Below are positions 8,284-15,751 of a stretch of 56,440 nt of DNA, in pieces (the stretch's first letter is position 1; the number at the start of each line of letters is the position of its first letter). The position numbers and the translations under genes were made by a program. The notes under the pieces are model-generated. The model was not told the DNA's origin and did no database searches. It saw only the letters and a list, made by a program, of their open reading frames with translations. The stretch comes from Paenibacillus fonticola DSM 21315 (lineage in GTDB: Bacteria; Bacillota; Bacilli; Paenibacillales; Paenibacillaceae): positions 1 to 56,440 of the forward strand of contig NZ_KB907280.1 in assembly GCF_000381905.1 (NCBI RefSeq), given 5' to 3'.

Positions 8284-9234
8284 ATGTCTGAAAAAATCTA
8301 CATTGGTGTTGACCTTGGCGGGACAGCGATCAAAGTTGGCATCTGTAATGATGAGGGGCAACTCCTTCATACTTATGAAGGGCCTACCGAGGCTGATAAG
8401 GGTGCTGATACCGTCGTTAGCAATATCGAGCAGTATGTCCGTCATATTGTGGAGCAATCCCCGTTTGACTGGGAGCAGGTAGCGGGTGTAGGTGCTGGAG
8501 TTGCCGGATTTACGGATGTACGCGAAGGGATCATCATTCTTGCACCGAATGTAGGTTTAAGGGATCTCCCGATTCGGGAGATGCTGGAGACACGTCTGGG
8601 CAAGCCGGTCAAAATAGACAACGATGCTAACGTTGCTGCCCTCGGTGAAGCATGGGGCGGCGCGGGAAAAGGCATCGAGCACTGCGTCTGCGCTACACTG
8701 GGAACGGGAGTCGGAGCGGGCATTATTATTCATGGTAAAATATATCAAGGCTTTGCCGGCTTTGCAGGAGAGCTTGGCCATATGTCCGTCGTGCCTGATC
8801 TGGAAGCGATTCAATGCGGGTGCGGAGAGACAGGATGCCTGGAAACGGTATCGTCGGCAACGGGCATTATTCGGATGGCGAATGATGCGGTGGCACGCGG
8901 AGAGCGCACTTCGCTGTCGCAGGTGGAGAAAATTATGGCGAAGGATGTTTTCGATGCGGCCAAAGCCGGAGATGAAGTGGCGATCCGGATCGTCAACCGC
9001 GCGGCGTTCTATTTAGGGAAGGCGCTGGCTGCTGTAGCGGTTGTCCTCAATCCTGAGGTGTTCATTATCGGTGGCGGCGTCTCCAAAGCAGGCGACATTT
9101 TGTTTAATGAAGTCCGCAGTGTGTTCCAGAAGCTGACGCCAGAAGTGGCGGCAAGAGGAGTAAGCATCGTTCCGGCTTCGTTGGGCAATGATGCTGGAAT
9201 GGTTGGCGCGGCTGGATTGTTTACGCGGTCATAG
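8284..9234 (+). CDS. glcK: ROK-family glucokinase
   Basis: A 316-residue kinase that phosphorylates glucose to glucose-6-phosphate with ATP. The phosphate loop is DLGGT (residues 9-13), the sugar site includes 'NDANVAALGE' and 'GELGHMSV', and the ROK zinc motif is CGCGETGCLE. A GTG four codons earlier (8272) is possible, but AAAGGTGG lies seven bases before ATG 8284 and favours that start. It heads a cluster with rapZ, yvcK, whiA and an HPr-like gene, tying sugar entry into glycolysis to carbon-flux regulators. Confidence 0.9.
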   Translation: MSEKIYIGVDLGGTAIKVGICNDEGQLLHTYEGPTEADKGADTVVSNIEQYVRHIVEQSPFDWEQVAGVGAGVAGFTDVREGIIILAPNVGLRDLPIREMLETRLGKPVKIDNDANVAALGEAWGGAGKGIEHCVCATLGTGVGAGIIIHGKIYQGFAGFAGELGHMSVVPDLEAIQCGCGETGCLETVSSATGIIRMANDAVARGERTSLSQVEKIMAKDVFDAAKAGDEVAIRIVNRAAFYLGKALAAVAVVLNPEVFIIGGGVSKAGDILFNEVRSVFQKLTPEVAARGVSIVPASLGNDAGMVGAAGLFTRS

Positions 9235-9312
9235 GTTTAGATGTTTCGTGCGTCCGCAGGTAAGTGGGGTCTGTAGAAAAAAAACAGAAGAAATTTACCA
9301 GGAGGGAAACGG

Positions 9313-10206
9313 ATGTCGGACAAAGAGAAAGCATCAGTTGCTAATTTGATTATTATTACGGGTATGTCTGGCGCAGGGAAGTCGCTCGCGGTTAGAAGCC
9401 TGGAGGATCTAGGTTTTTTCTGCGTTGACAATTTGCCTCCTGTGCTTATCCCGAAATTTGCCGAGCTGATCGAACAGTCCAACGGCAAAATTGCGAAGGT
9501 AGCTCTCGTGATCGATTTGCGGGGCAGGGAGTTTTTCACGGCATTATCGGAGTCTTTGGGGTATGTGAAAGATCATTTTACAATCAATTGTGAAATTTTG
9601 TTTCTCGACGCTACCGATTCGGTGCTCGTCCAACGATACAAGGAGAGCCGCCGGCGTCATCCGCTCGCTCCGGACGGAATGCCGCTTGATGGTATTCGCC
9701 TTGAGCGTAAAATGCTGGAAGATTTGAAAATTTCCGCAACTCAAGTTATTGATACGAGCAATATTAAGCCTGCTCAGCTTAAAGAGAAGATTATTTCACG
9801 CTTCTCCCATTTGGAGAGCAATCATTTATCCGTAAATATTACATCATTCGGATTTAAATACGGCATACCGATCGACGCCGATCTTGTCTTCGACGTCCGG
9901 TTTCTGCCAAACCCTCATTATATTGAACAGCTTCGTCCACACACCGGACAAGACAGCGATGTATATGATTATGTTATGAAGTGGCCGGAGACGCAATCCT
10001 TCTTGACCAAGCTCCTTGATATGCTGCATTTCTTGCTGCCTCAGTATCATAAAGAGGGAAAAAGCCAGGTCATTATCGCGATTGGCTGCACCGGAGGCAA
10101 GCACCGATCGGTCGCCATTGCCGAATATTTGGGCCGGATGCTCGGAACCAGTGAAACGGAGACGGTTCGCGTAAGTCACAGGGATGAGGGACGAGACCGG
10201 CATTAA
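9313..10206 (+). CDS. rapZ: RNase adapter / nucleotide-binding protein RapZ (YvcJ)
   Basis: A 297-residue P-loop protein. Walker A is GMSGAGKS (residues 17-24), followed by the family run 'LEDLGFFCVDNLPP'; the C-terminal domain holds CTGGKHRSVAIAEYL, which binds amino-sugar or nucleotide ligands in relatives. In E. coli RapZ guides RNase E to small RNAs controlling glucosamine-6-phosphate synthesis; the Bacillus protein YvcJ binds and hydrolyses nucleotides and affects competence. It lies 78 bp after glcK and 17 bp before yvcK, the order standard in Bacillales. Confidence 0.95.
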   Translation: MSDKEKASVANLIIITGMSGAGKSLAVRSLEDLGFFCVDNLPPVLIPKFAELIEQSNGKIAKVALVIDLRGREFFTALSESLGYVKDHFTINCEILFLDATDSVLVQRYKESRRRHPLAPDGMPLDGIRLERKMLEDLKISATQVIDTSNIKPAQLKEKIISRFSHLESNHLSVNITSFGFKYGIPIDADLVFDVRFLPNPHYIEQLRPHTGQDSDVYDYVMKWPETQSFLTKLLDMLHFLLPQYHKEGKSQVIIAIGCTGGKHRSVAIAEYLGRMLGTSETETVRVSHRDEGRDRH

Positions 10207-10223
10207 GAGGGTGAATCAAGACG

Positions 10224-11210
10224 ATGAATCGAGCTAACGAGACGAAAGTACCGCGAATCGTAGTGATGGGCGGTGGTACCGGCCTGTCGGTGATGCTTCG
10301 CGGCTTGAAAGAGAAACCGCTCGATATCACGGCCATTGTTACGGTCGCCGACGACGGAGGCAGCTCCGGCATACTGCGGAATGAGCTGCATATGCCTCCT
10401 CCAGGCGATATTCGTAACGTTTTGACCGCGCTGGCGGACGTGGAGCCCCTGCTGTCCAATATGTTAAGTTACCGCTTTTCTACAGGCTCGGGACTAGCAG
10501 GGCATAGTTTGGGCAATTTAATATTAGCAGCGATTACAGATATATCGGGAGATTTCGTTACAGCCGTGCGTGAGCTGAGCCGCGTGTTTGCGGTGCGGGG
10601 CCGCGTGCTGCCGGCAGCTAATCAGGCCGTAGTGCTGCATGCGGAGATGGAAGACGGCACGATTGTCACCGGGGAATCGAAAATTCCCGAGGCGCGAGGG
10701 AAGATCAAAAGGATCTTTTTGGAGCCGGAAGAGGTGGAGCCGCTCCCGGAAGCATGTGAAGCGATTCGGGAAGCGGATGCCATTCTGATTGGACCAGGCA
10801 GTCTGTATACGAGCATTATTCCGAATTTGCTTGTACCGAAGCTGACAGAGTCGATTCTCGCCAATCCTAATGCGATCAAAATTTTTGTATGCAATGTGAT
10901 GACGCAGCCTGGCGAGACCGACGATTATACCGTAAGCGACCATTTACAGGCAGTCTATGATCATGTAGGACATCATCTGTTCGATTACGTTATCGTGAAC
11001 GACGGAGAAATTCCGACCCAAGTACAGCATTTTTATGCCGAGCAAGGTGCCAAGCCCGTCGAGGTCGATTGGGACGTCGTGACGGGGAGAGGCTATAAAG
11101 TAATAGCGGATACGCTCGTGCTGTTCCGCCGTTATTTGCGCCATGACGCCGACAAATTAAGTCAGCATATTTACCAGCTGGTGCAGAACTGGAATTTACG
11201 AAAGAGGTGA
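10224..11210 (+). CDS. yvcK: Gluconeogenesis factor YvcK (CofD-like)
   Basis: A 328-residue CofD-like protein with 'VVMGGGTGLSVMLRGLK' at the N-terminus, 'ADDGGSSGILR', and the 'GPGSLYTSIIPNLLVP' loop. In B. subtilis YvcK binds UDP-GlcNAc and is needed for growth on gluconeogenic carbon sources and for normal cell shape. The gene overlaps the leader of whiA: its TGA stop lies within the whiA ribosome site. That arrangement implies co-translation. Confidence 0.95.
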   Translation: MNRANETKVPRIVVMGGGTGLSVMLRGLKEKPLDITAIVTVADDGGSSGILRNELHMPPPGDIRNVLTALADVEPLLSNMLSYRFSTGSGLAGHSLGNLILAAITDISGDFVTAVRELSRVFAVRGRVLPAANQAVVLHAEMEDGTIVTGESKIPEARGKIKRIFLEPEEVEPLPEACEAIREADAILIGPGSLYTSIIPNLLVPKLTESILANPNAIKIFVCNVMTQPGETDDYTVSDHLQAVYDHVGHHLFDYVIVNDGEIPTQVQHFYAEQGAKPVEVDWDVVTGRGYKVIADTLVLFRRYLRHDADKLSQHIYQLVQNWNLRKR

Positions 11211-11215
11211 GAACC

Positions 11216-12154
11216 TTGTCGTTTGCGGCGCAAACCAAAAAGGAACTAACGATGGTCGAAGCCGAGCTATGCTGCGAGCAGGCCGAGCTATCCGCGTTAA
11301 TCCGGATGAACGGCTCAGTGCAGGTTTCGAACAAGAAGGTTGTTCTGGACATCTCCACGGAAAACGCCGCGATTGCAAGGCGAATTTATTCGTTATTGAA
11401 GAAGCACTTTCAGGCTCATACCGAGCTGCTTGTACGCAAGAAAATGCGTTTGAAGAAAAATAACGTCTACATCGTACGGATTCCGGCCAGAGTTCAGGAA
11501 ATACTAAAGTCATTAAAGATCGTATCCGAAGGGTTTATTTTTACACCGGGGATTAATCCAGAGCTGACCCGGAAAAACTGTTGCAAACGAGCCTATTTAC
11601 GCGGTGCGTTCATGGCGGGCGGTTCAGTGAATAACCCGGAGGGATCGTCGTATCATTTAGAAATCGCCTCGATGTATGAGGAGCATTGCAAGGCGCTTGT
11701 GGCGCTGGCCAATGAATTCCGCCTGAATGCCCGCTGTATTGAACGCAAGAAGGGGTTCATTTTTTACATCAAAGAAGGCGAGAAGATTATCGAGCTGCTG
11801 AACATTATCGGAGCCCACCAAGCCTTGTTTAAATTTGAGGACGTAAGAATTATGCGCGACATGCGCAATTCCGTCAATCGGATCGTGAACTGCGAGACGG
11901 CGAACTTGAACAAGACGATAGGAGCGGCAGTCAGGCAGATCGAGAACATCCGACTACTGCAGAAGGAGATGGGGCTGGAGAATCTTCCCGAGAAGCTGCG
12001 GGAGGTCGCCGAAGTACGCCTCGCCCATCCCGACATGAACCTCAAAGAGGTCGGCGAACTGCTGAAGGGAAAGGTTAGCAAGTCGGGCGTTAACCATCGG
12101 CTTCGTAAAATCGATGAGCTGGCGGAAAAAATTCGCAACGGTACAAGTGTATAG
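11216..12154 (+). CDS. whiA: DNA-binding protein WhiA
   Basis: A 312-residue protein with an N-terminal degenerate LAGLIDADG homing-endonuclease-like fold (residues ~1-210) and a C-terminal helix-turn-helix ('MNLKEVGELLKGKVSKSGVN'). WhiA influences sporulation in actinomycetes and cell division and chromosome segregation in Bacillus. The start chosen is TTG 11216, giving MSFAAQTKKEL as in B. subtilis WhiA; AGAGGTGA sits 5-6 bases upstream. A GTG at 11207 would overlap that ribosome site. Confidence 0.95.
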   Translation: MSFAAQTKKELTMVEAELCCEQAELSALIRMNGSVQVSNKKVVLDISTENAAIARRIYSLLKKHFQAHTELLVRKKMRLKKNNVYIVRIPARVQEILKSLKIVSEGFIFTPGINPELTRKNCCKRAYLRGAFMAGGSVNNPEGSSYHLEIASMYEEHCKALVALANEFRLNARCIERKKGFIFYIKEGEKIIELLNIIGAHQALFKFEDVRIMRDMRNSVNRIVNCETANLNKTIGAAVRQIENIRLLQKEMGLENLPEKLREVAEVRLAHPDMNLKEVGELLKGKVSKSGVNHRLRKIDELAEKIRNGTSV

Positions 12155-12176
12155 CTGGTCTGTTATAGTCTGTATA

Positions 12177-12185
12177 TGATATAAT
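12177..12185 (+). promoter_or_regulatory. Extended -10 promoter before the HPr-like gene
   Basis: TGATATAAT is a consensus extended -10 (TGn-TATAAT) about 70 bases upstream of the HPr-like ATG; no good -35 is seen. It would allow expression separate from whiA. Confidence 0.5.
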
Positions 12186-12253
12186 GATATAAATTTAGAT
12201 GATCACATAGTCTATAATATGCTGATTGAATTCGTAATAGGGGGTAAGGTTTC

Positions 12254-12523
12254 ATGATCAAACACCCGGTAACTGTTCGTTTGAAAACGGGTCTTCACGC
12301 CCGGCCGGCGGCGCTTTTCGTTCAGGAAGCGAATAAATACTCTTCAGAGATATTTGTTGAGAAAGATGATAAAAAAGTAAATGCAAAAAGTATCATGGGC
12401 ATTATGAGCCTTGCCATTAGCACCGGAACGGAAATCTACATCAGTGCAGATGGCGCAGATGCGGAGCAAGCCGCAAACGCTTTAATTAATTTGGTTAGCA
12501 AAGAGGAACTGGAGAACCAGTAA
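12254..12523 (+). CDS. HPr-family phosphocarrier, Crh-like with His15
   Basis: An 89-residue HPr-fold protein. His15 in GLHARPAALFVQEAN is the PEP-dependent phosphorylation site of HPr, and Ser46 in NAKSIMG is the HPr kinase site that drives CcpA-dependent catabolite repression. By position (after whiA) and by sequence (RLKTGL-ARPAALFVQEAN, KKVNAKSIMG-MSLA) it corresponds to B. subtilis Crh, but Crh has Gln15 where this protein has His15. It may therefore serve both sugar transport and regulation. The terminator at 12573 ends the cluster. Confidence 0.9.
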   Translation: MIKHPVTVRLKTGLHARPAALFVQEANKYSSEIFVEKDDKKVNAKSIMGIMSLAISTGTEIYISADGADAEQAANALINLVSKEELENQ

Positions 12524-12572
12524 GGATTAGTCAGTTCCTGCGAATTAAAACTAAAGAGAGCTTTCAGTGAAG

Positions 12573-12606
12573 CCGCCTCCAGGTGTCCCGGAGGCGGTTG
12601 TTTATT
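12573..12606 (+). terminator. Intrinsic terminator after the HPr-like gene
   Basis: CCGCCTCC (12573-12580) pairs with GGAGGCGG (12590-12597) and is followed by a T-rich tract. Confidence 0.85.
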
Positions 12607-12726
12607 TTATTCATCAGCTCTTTTAATTTGTAATAAGGCGCTTACAAACATTTTGCGCTTTTTTGCAACCTTTGGCCTGATTGCAGCGTTTAGAGGTAAA
12701 TTGAGCCAAAATGGGAGGTCACTTGA

Positions 12727-13476
12727 ATGAAAAATTGGTTGAAGCCGGTAGGAGCTATTTTGCTTGCAGGGGTATTGGTGGTTGGCGGATCTTTGATAAG
12801 CGATGGATTGAATTCCGCGCAGCCTGTATATGCCGATAACGAAGTGCAGCGCAATGTGGTGAATGTAACAGGCAGTGGAGAAATTTCGATTAAGCCGGAT
12901 GTTGCGTACATTTCCTTGGGGGTAGAGACTCAGGCAGATACGGCTAAGGATGCGCAAAGCCAAAATGCAGCCAAAATGGCGAAGGTGAATGCGCTGCTCA
13001 AGGATACGTTCAAAATCGACACGAAGGACATAAAGACAGGGCAGTTCTCGGTACAGCCGAATTATTCCTATTCCGAGAAGGATGGTCAGAAGGTAAAAGG
13101 CTATTCCGCTTACCATACGTTGTCGATTACGTACCGTGATTTGGATAAAGTGGGGCAGCTGCTGGATGAGGCGACGAAGGCCGGAGCCAATCGGATCGAT
13201 AACGTCCGCTTCTCAACGGAGAATCCGGATCAGTATCAGGAGCAGGTTATACAGAAAGCGATGGCGAACGCGGATCTGAAAGCCTCCGCCATTGCCAAAG
13301 CATCTAAACGCCAGCTCGGTATCGTATTGAGTGTCACTCAATCCAATAACGAATATTCCCCCTATATGAATGTGAGCTTCTCTATGGCGGAGGCAGCTAT
13401 GGATAAAGCCACTTCCATTGAGCCAGGGGAAATTACTGTGAAGACCACTCTTGCTGTGGTGTATGAGTTGAAATAG
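12727..13476 (+). CDS. SIMPL-domain (DUF541) secreted protein
   Basis: A 249-residue exported protein. A signal peptide covers about residues 1-36, ending near the 'PVYADN' region. The rest is one SIMPL/DUF541 domain, with the typical opening 'VVNVTGSGEISIKPDVAYISLGV' (quoted parts only as family hallmark) and the 'YSAYHTLSITYRDLDKVGQLLD' stretch. Family members (BP26, YggE) are periplasmic or envelope proteins of unclear role, some linked to oxidative stress. GGGAGG lies about eight bases upstream of the ATG. It is a single gene with its own terminator. Confidence 0.85.
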   Translation: MKNWLKPVGAILLAGVLVVGGSLISDGLNSAQPVYADNEVQRNVVNVTGSGEISIKPDVAYISLGVETQADTAKDAQSQNAAKMAKVNALLKDTFKIDTKDIKTGQFSVQPNYSYSEKDGQKVKGYSAYHTLSITYRDLDKVGQLLDEATKAGANRIDNVRFSTENPDQYQEQVIQKAMANADLKASAIAKASKRQLGIVLSVTQSNNEYSPYMNVSFSMAEAAMDKATSIEPGEITVKTTLAVVYELK

Positions 13477-13492
13477 TTTTTGTAATTGACTT

Positions 13493-13539
13493 AAAATCGA
13501 GTCACCCTCATAAATTCAGTGCGGGTGACTCGATTTTTT
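13493..13539 (+). terminator. Intrinsic terminator after the SIMPL gene
   Basis: Perfect 15-nt arms (13493-13507 and 13523-13537) with AAAA on the 5' side and TTTTTT on the 3' side; it could work in both directions. Confidence 0.9.
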
Positions 13540-13737
13540 GCTCGCTGTTTTTCATAAGATTCAGCCACACTCATATTCTCTCTTTAAAACAGGAAAAAGT
13601 TTTCCGCTCAAACCAGGTTATGGAACGGGTTCGCGATATGCAATTTTCCTAATTGGCTTAAATTGTATCCTGTAACAGTTTTTTAATATATATAATCTTT
13701 GGTGGAATTCGAAACGAAAAGTGTTTAGAAAGGAGAG

Positions 13738-13770
13738 ATGATAATGAGCTTATACTGGGATATGAGATAA
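13738..13770 (+). other. Possible 8-10 codon leader ORF
   Basis: AAAGGAGAG is followed by ATG codons at 13738 and 13744 in one frame, encoding at most MIMSLYWDMR before TAA. It sits in the 303-bp gap before the LRR lipoprotein. A run TATATATAAT upstream (about 13688) could be a -10. It may be a leader peptide or chance. Confidence 0.25.
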
Positions 13771-13813
13771 ATATACGGTTAGAAGAAAAGCAAATCTTTA
13801 GGGGGGATTCTCC

Positions 13814-14658
13814 ATGAAGAATCGGATTTAGGGGTTGTAATTTTGGGCTTAGCCTTCATTATTGTGGCGGGGTGTAGTGGAACTGGGCTCTCTAAGGAGA
13901 GTCGTAATGCGGTCGGCAGCTTACCATTTAATGAACAGAAGGGGAATGATTTCTTTCCGCCAGTTATACAAGCGGCTATTCGAGAATCATTGCGCGATCC
14001 CAATAGTACCTTGGACAGCGAAGACCTGATTAAGGTTGAATCTATTTATTTACAGGGAGTCAGCGAGATTACAGATTTGAGCTCATTGATGCGATTAGAT
14101 AACTTGGAGTCTCTTGATCTGTCTCATGTGAAAGTTCAAAGCTATGAATTTCTGTATCAGCTGCCCCGGCTCACCTCCTTATCAATCGAAGGGGCAAGTG
14201 TGCATGAGCTCCCCGACTTCAACAGGTTAAATCTTCAGTCACTTCTCATTTCGGATAGCGACATTGCATCACTTGATTTCATGACTAAATGGGATACCCT
14301 GGAGAACTTCTCATTGGAACATAGTCAGCTACATAGTCTTGATGGAATACATAAAGGCGTCAATTTAAAAACTTTGAAAGTTTCTTACAATCCCGTAAGC
14401 GATATCCGCATGTTAAAGGGACTGGATCAATTACAACGTTTAGAGATCAGGAATACGAAAGTGGAAAATATAGCTGACCTAAAGGGGTGTAAGGAGCTTA
14501 TGCTGCTGGATATACGGGATACGCCAGTTACCAGTATCGCAGCCGCAGCAAGCTTGCCTCAACTTAAAGTTTTATTAGTATCCAAGGATAACATTAAGGA
14601 CCTAGAAAAAGTCCCGGCGACTGTGCAAGTGTCGGAAGCTAATGTGTTAGCTTATTAA
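13814..14658 (+). pseudogene. Leucine-rich-repeat lipoprotein with frameshifted signal peptide
   Basis: The ATG at 13814 has an ideal ribosome site (AGGGGGG) but its frame stops after five codons (MKNRI, TAG at 13829). The other frame carries on without a break to 14658 and begins with GVVILGLAFIIVAGCSG, a lipoprotein signal with lipobox VAGC. A single-base indel near 13829 would join both into a normal lipoprotein. The body holds about seven internalin-type LRRs of about 22 residues ('LDNLESLDLSHVKV', 'LDQLQRLEIRNTKV'). It could instead start at TTG 13843 (271 residues). The body frame is intact, so the break is recent or a sequence error. Confidence 0.65.
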
Positions 14659-14733
14659 AAGAAGACCGGCAACCTTTACTGCAGTGCATATCAAAGTATA
14701 CGCTGCAGCTGCATACAAAGTATTTTTACTATA

Positions 14734-15068
14734 TAGTTCAACTTATATAAATGGATTCGTAGTATTTAATTTCTGCGAAAAAGAAGGGAAAGTAAATTTA
14801 AATGTATCAGATGTCCTTAAAAGTAGGGAGACTTCCTATCATGGGCTGGATCCTTGATATTAGTGCATAGATTCCATCTAATCCCCTGAAACATTCGTTT
14901 AGAGCATAATTAGATACATGAATTCCATTTATTGCGCGACAACTTGGTCTATACATCTTAGTGTGCGGCATCTAAATATAAGACAGCTTGTTGAGCAACA
15001 GCGACCTTTTGAACATTTACGCACTTACCCCATTACCCACATCCATTATCACTAGTTCAACTTATATA
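14734..15068. repeat. 16-bp direct repeats bracketing the dispersed repeat
   Basis: TAGTTCAACTTATATA occurs exactly at 14734-14749 and again at 15053-15068, with 303 bp between them. This looks like a long target-site duplication or recombination scar around the element copy. Confidence 0.7.
14752..14942 (+). repeat. Dispersed non-coding repeat, copy 2
   Basis: It aligns with 668-852. The outer hairpin arms ATCTAAT (14876-14882) and ATTAGAT (14909-14915) and the 3' section starting CGTTTAGAGCATAATT are retained, while the 5' third has drifted more. No frame is shared. See copy 1. Confidence 0.75.
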
Positions 15069-15072
15069 GCTG

Positions 15073-15471
15073 CTATTTGCTGTAGTCATTAAATAGGATA
15101 TCAATGCGATGGAGGGCTGCTTCTGTATCGGATTCAATGTCGAATTTTCCGTTTTGGTCTAAATCGGAATAGAAAAGAATATAGCCGTATGGGTTCGATG
15201 GACGCTCTATCGAATATTTAATTTGAAAGTGCCCGTCTCGATCGGGAGTGATGACTCCATCAGCTAGAAAAGCATGACCGTCTTCTACTTGAAAAAAGTA
15301 GTAATTCGCCTGACTATTTATAATTTCCCCTGATAGTTCAATCATCAAGTCCTCTCCTACTGTTACTTTCTCAGGGGTTATAAATTGCAGAGCCTCTTGC
15401 GGGGCATCCGGTGAACTGCAGGCCTGAAGCATCCCAATAAACAGGATGATCAAGAAGAATCTGTTCCTCAT
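15073..15471 (-). CDS. Small lipoprotein, unknown function
   Basis: A 132-residue exported protein starting MRNRFFLIILFIGML with lipobox LQAC, so it should be anchored to the outer face of the membrane. The mature part of about 110 residues has a beta-rich, Ig-like pattern ('VTVGEDLMIELSGEI', 'DGHFQIKYSIERP') and an acidic 'DLDQNGKFDIESD' stretch reminiscent of calcium-binding loops. A TTG four codons earlier is possible, but GGAGGGG lies immediately before ATG 15471. I do not recognise a named family. Confidence 0.75.
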   Translation of the reverse strand: MRNRFFLIILFIGMLQACSSPDAPQEALQFITPEKVTVGEDLMIELSGEIINSQANYYFFQVEDGHAFLADGVITPDRDGHFQIKYSIERPSNPYGYILFYSDLDQNGKFDIESDTEAALHRIDILFNDYSK

Positions 15472-15554
15472 ATTCCCCTCCAAATTATTCCTTTATTTTG
15501 ACTCTCTTTAATTATAGTCCGGCGCTAATCCAGAGAAAAGAGGCATAATTATGG

Positions 15555-15615
15555 CAGCTTCTAGTAGAAGCTGTTGTGCCGCCTTCACAAATCCTTCTCT
15601 AGTTCGAGCAGCTCG
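15555..15615. promoter_or_regulatory. Two inverted repeats upstream of pot
   Basis: CAGCTTCTAGTAGAAGCTG (15555-15573) is a perfect 9+1+9 palindrome, and CGAGCAGCTCG (15605-15615) is a second, shorter one, just upstream of the potA promoter. They could be operators; no known regulator is matched. Confidence 0.4.
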
Positions 15616-15627
15616 TCTAGAAAAGTG

Positions 15628-15656
15628 TTGTATCTGCGAACAAAACAGGGTATAGT
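15628..15656 (+). promoter_or_regulatory. Sigma-A promoter of potABCD
   Basis: TTGTAT (15628-15633) and TATAGT (15651-15656) are 17 bp apart, predicting a start near 15663 and an 89-base leader. Confidence 0.65.
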
Positions 15657-15690
15657 GAATATGCAAAAAAATGAATCAACCGACCTATCG

Positions 15691-15722
15691 AAAGCCATAC
15701 CAATGGATATGGCTTTTTTTTC
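15691..15722 (+). terminator. Terminator/attenuator inside the pot leader
   Basis: AAAGCCATA (15691-15699) pairs with TATGGCTTT (15708-15716), with an inner CC/GG pair, followed by eight or more T. There is no room for another promoter before potA at 15752, so pot mRNA must read through it. That implies conditional termination. Confidence 0.7.
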
Positions 15723-15751
15723 TTAATAGACTTAAAGGAGTTGGTGCATAC

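Larger units (their letters stand above)
14659..15072. other. Non-coding gap with dispersed repeat
   Basis: This 414-bp gap between convergent genes has no gene. It holds the second copy of the dispersed repeat (14752-14942), bracketed by an exact 16-bp direct repeat. Short pieces rich in GCTGCAG and CAAAGTAT also recur at 14680-14725. Confidence 0.5.

Noticed and set aside
15671..15751. Longer PotA N-terminus from ATG 15671
   Set aside because: The extension is the translated leader terminator and no ribosome site precedes it.
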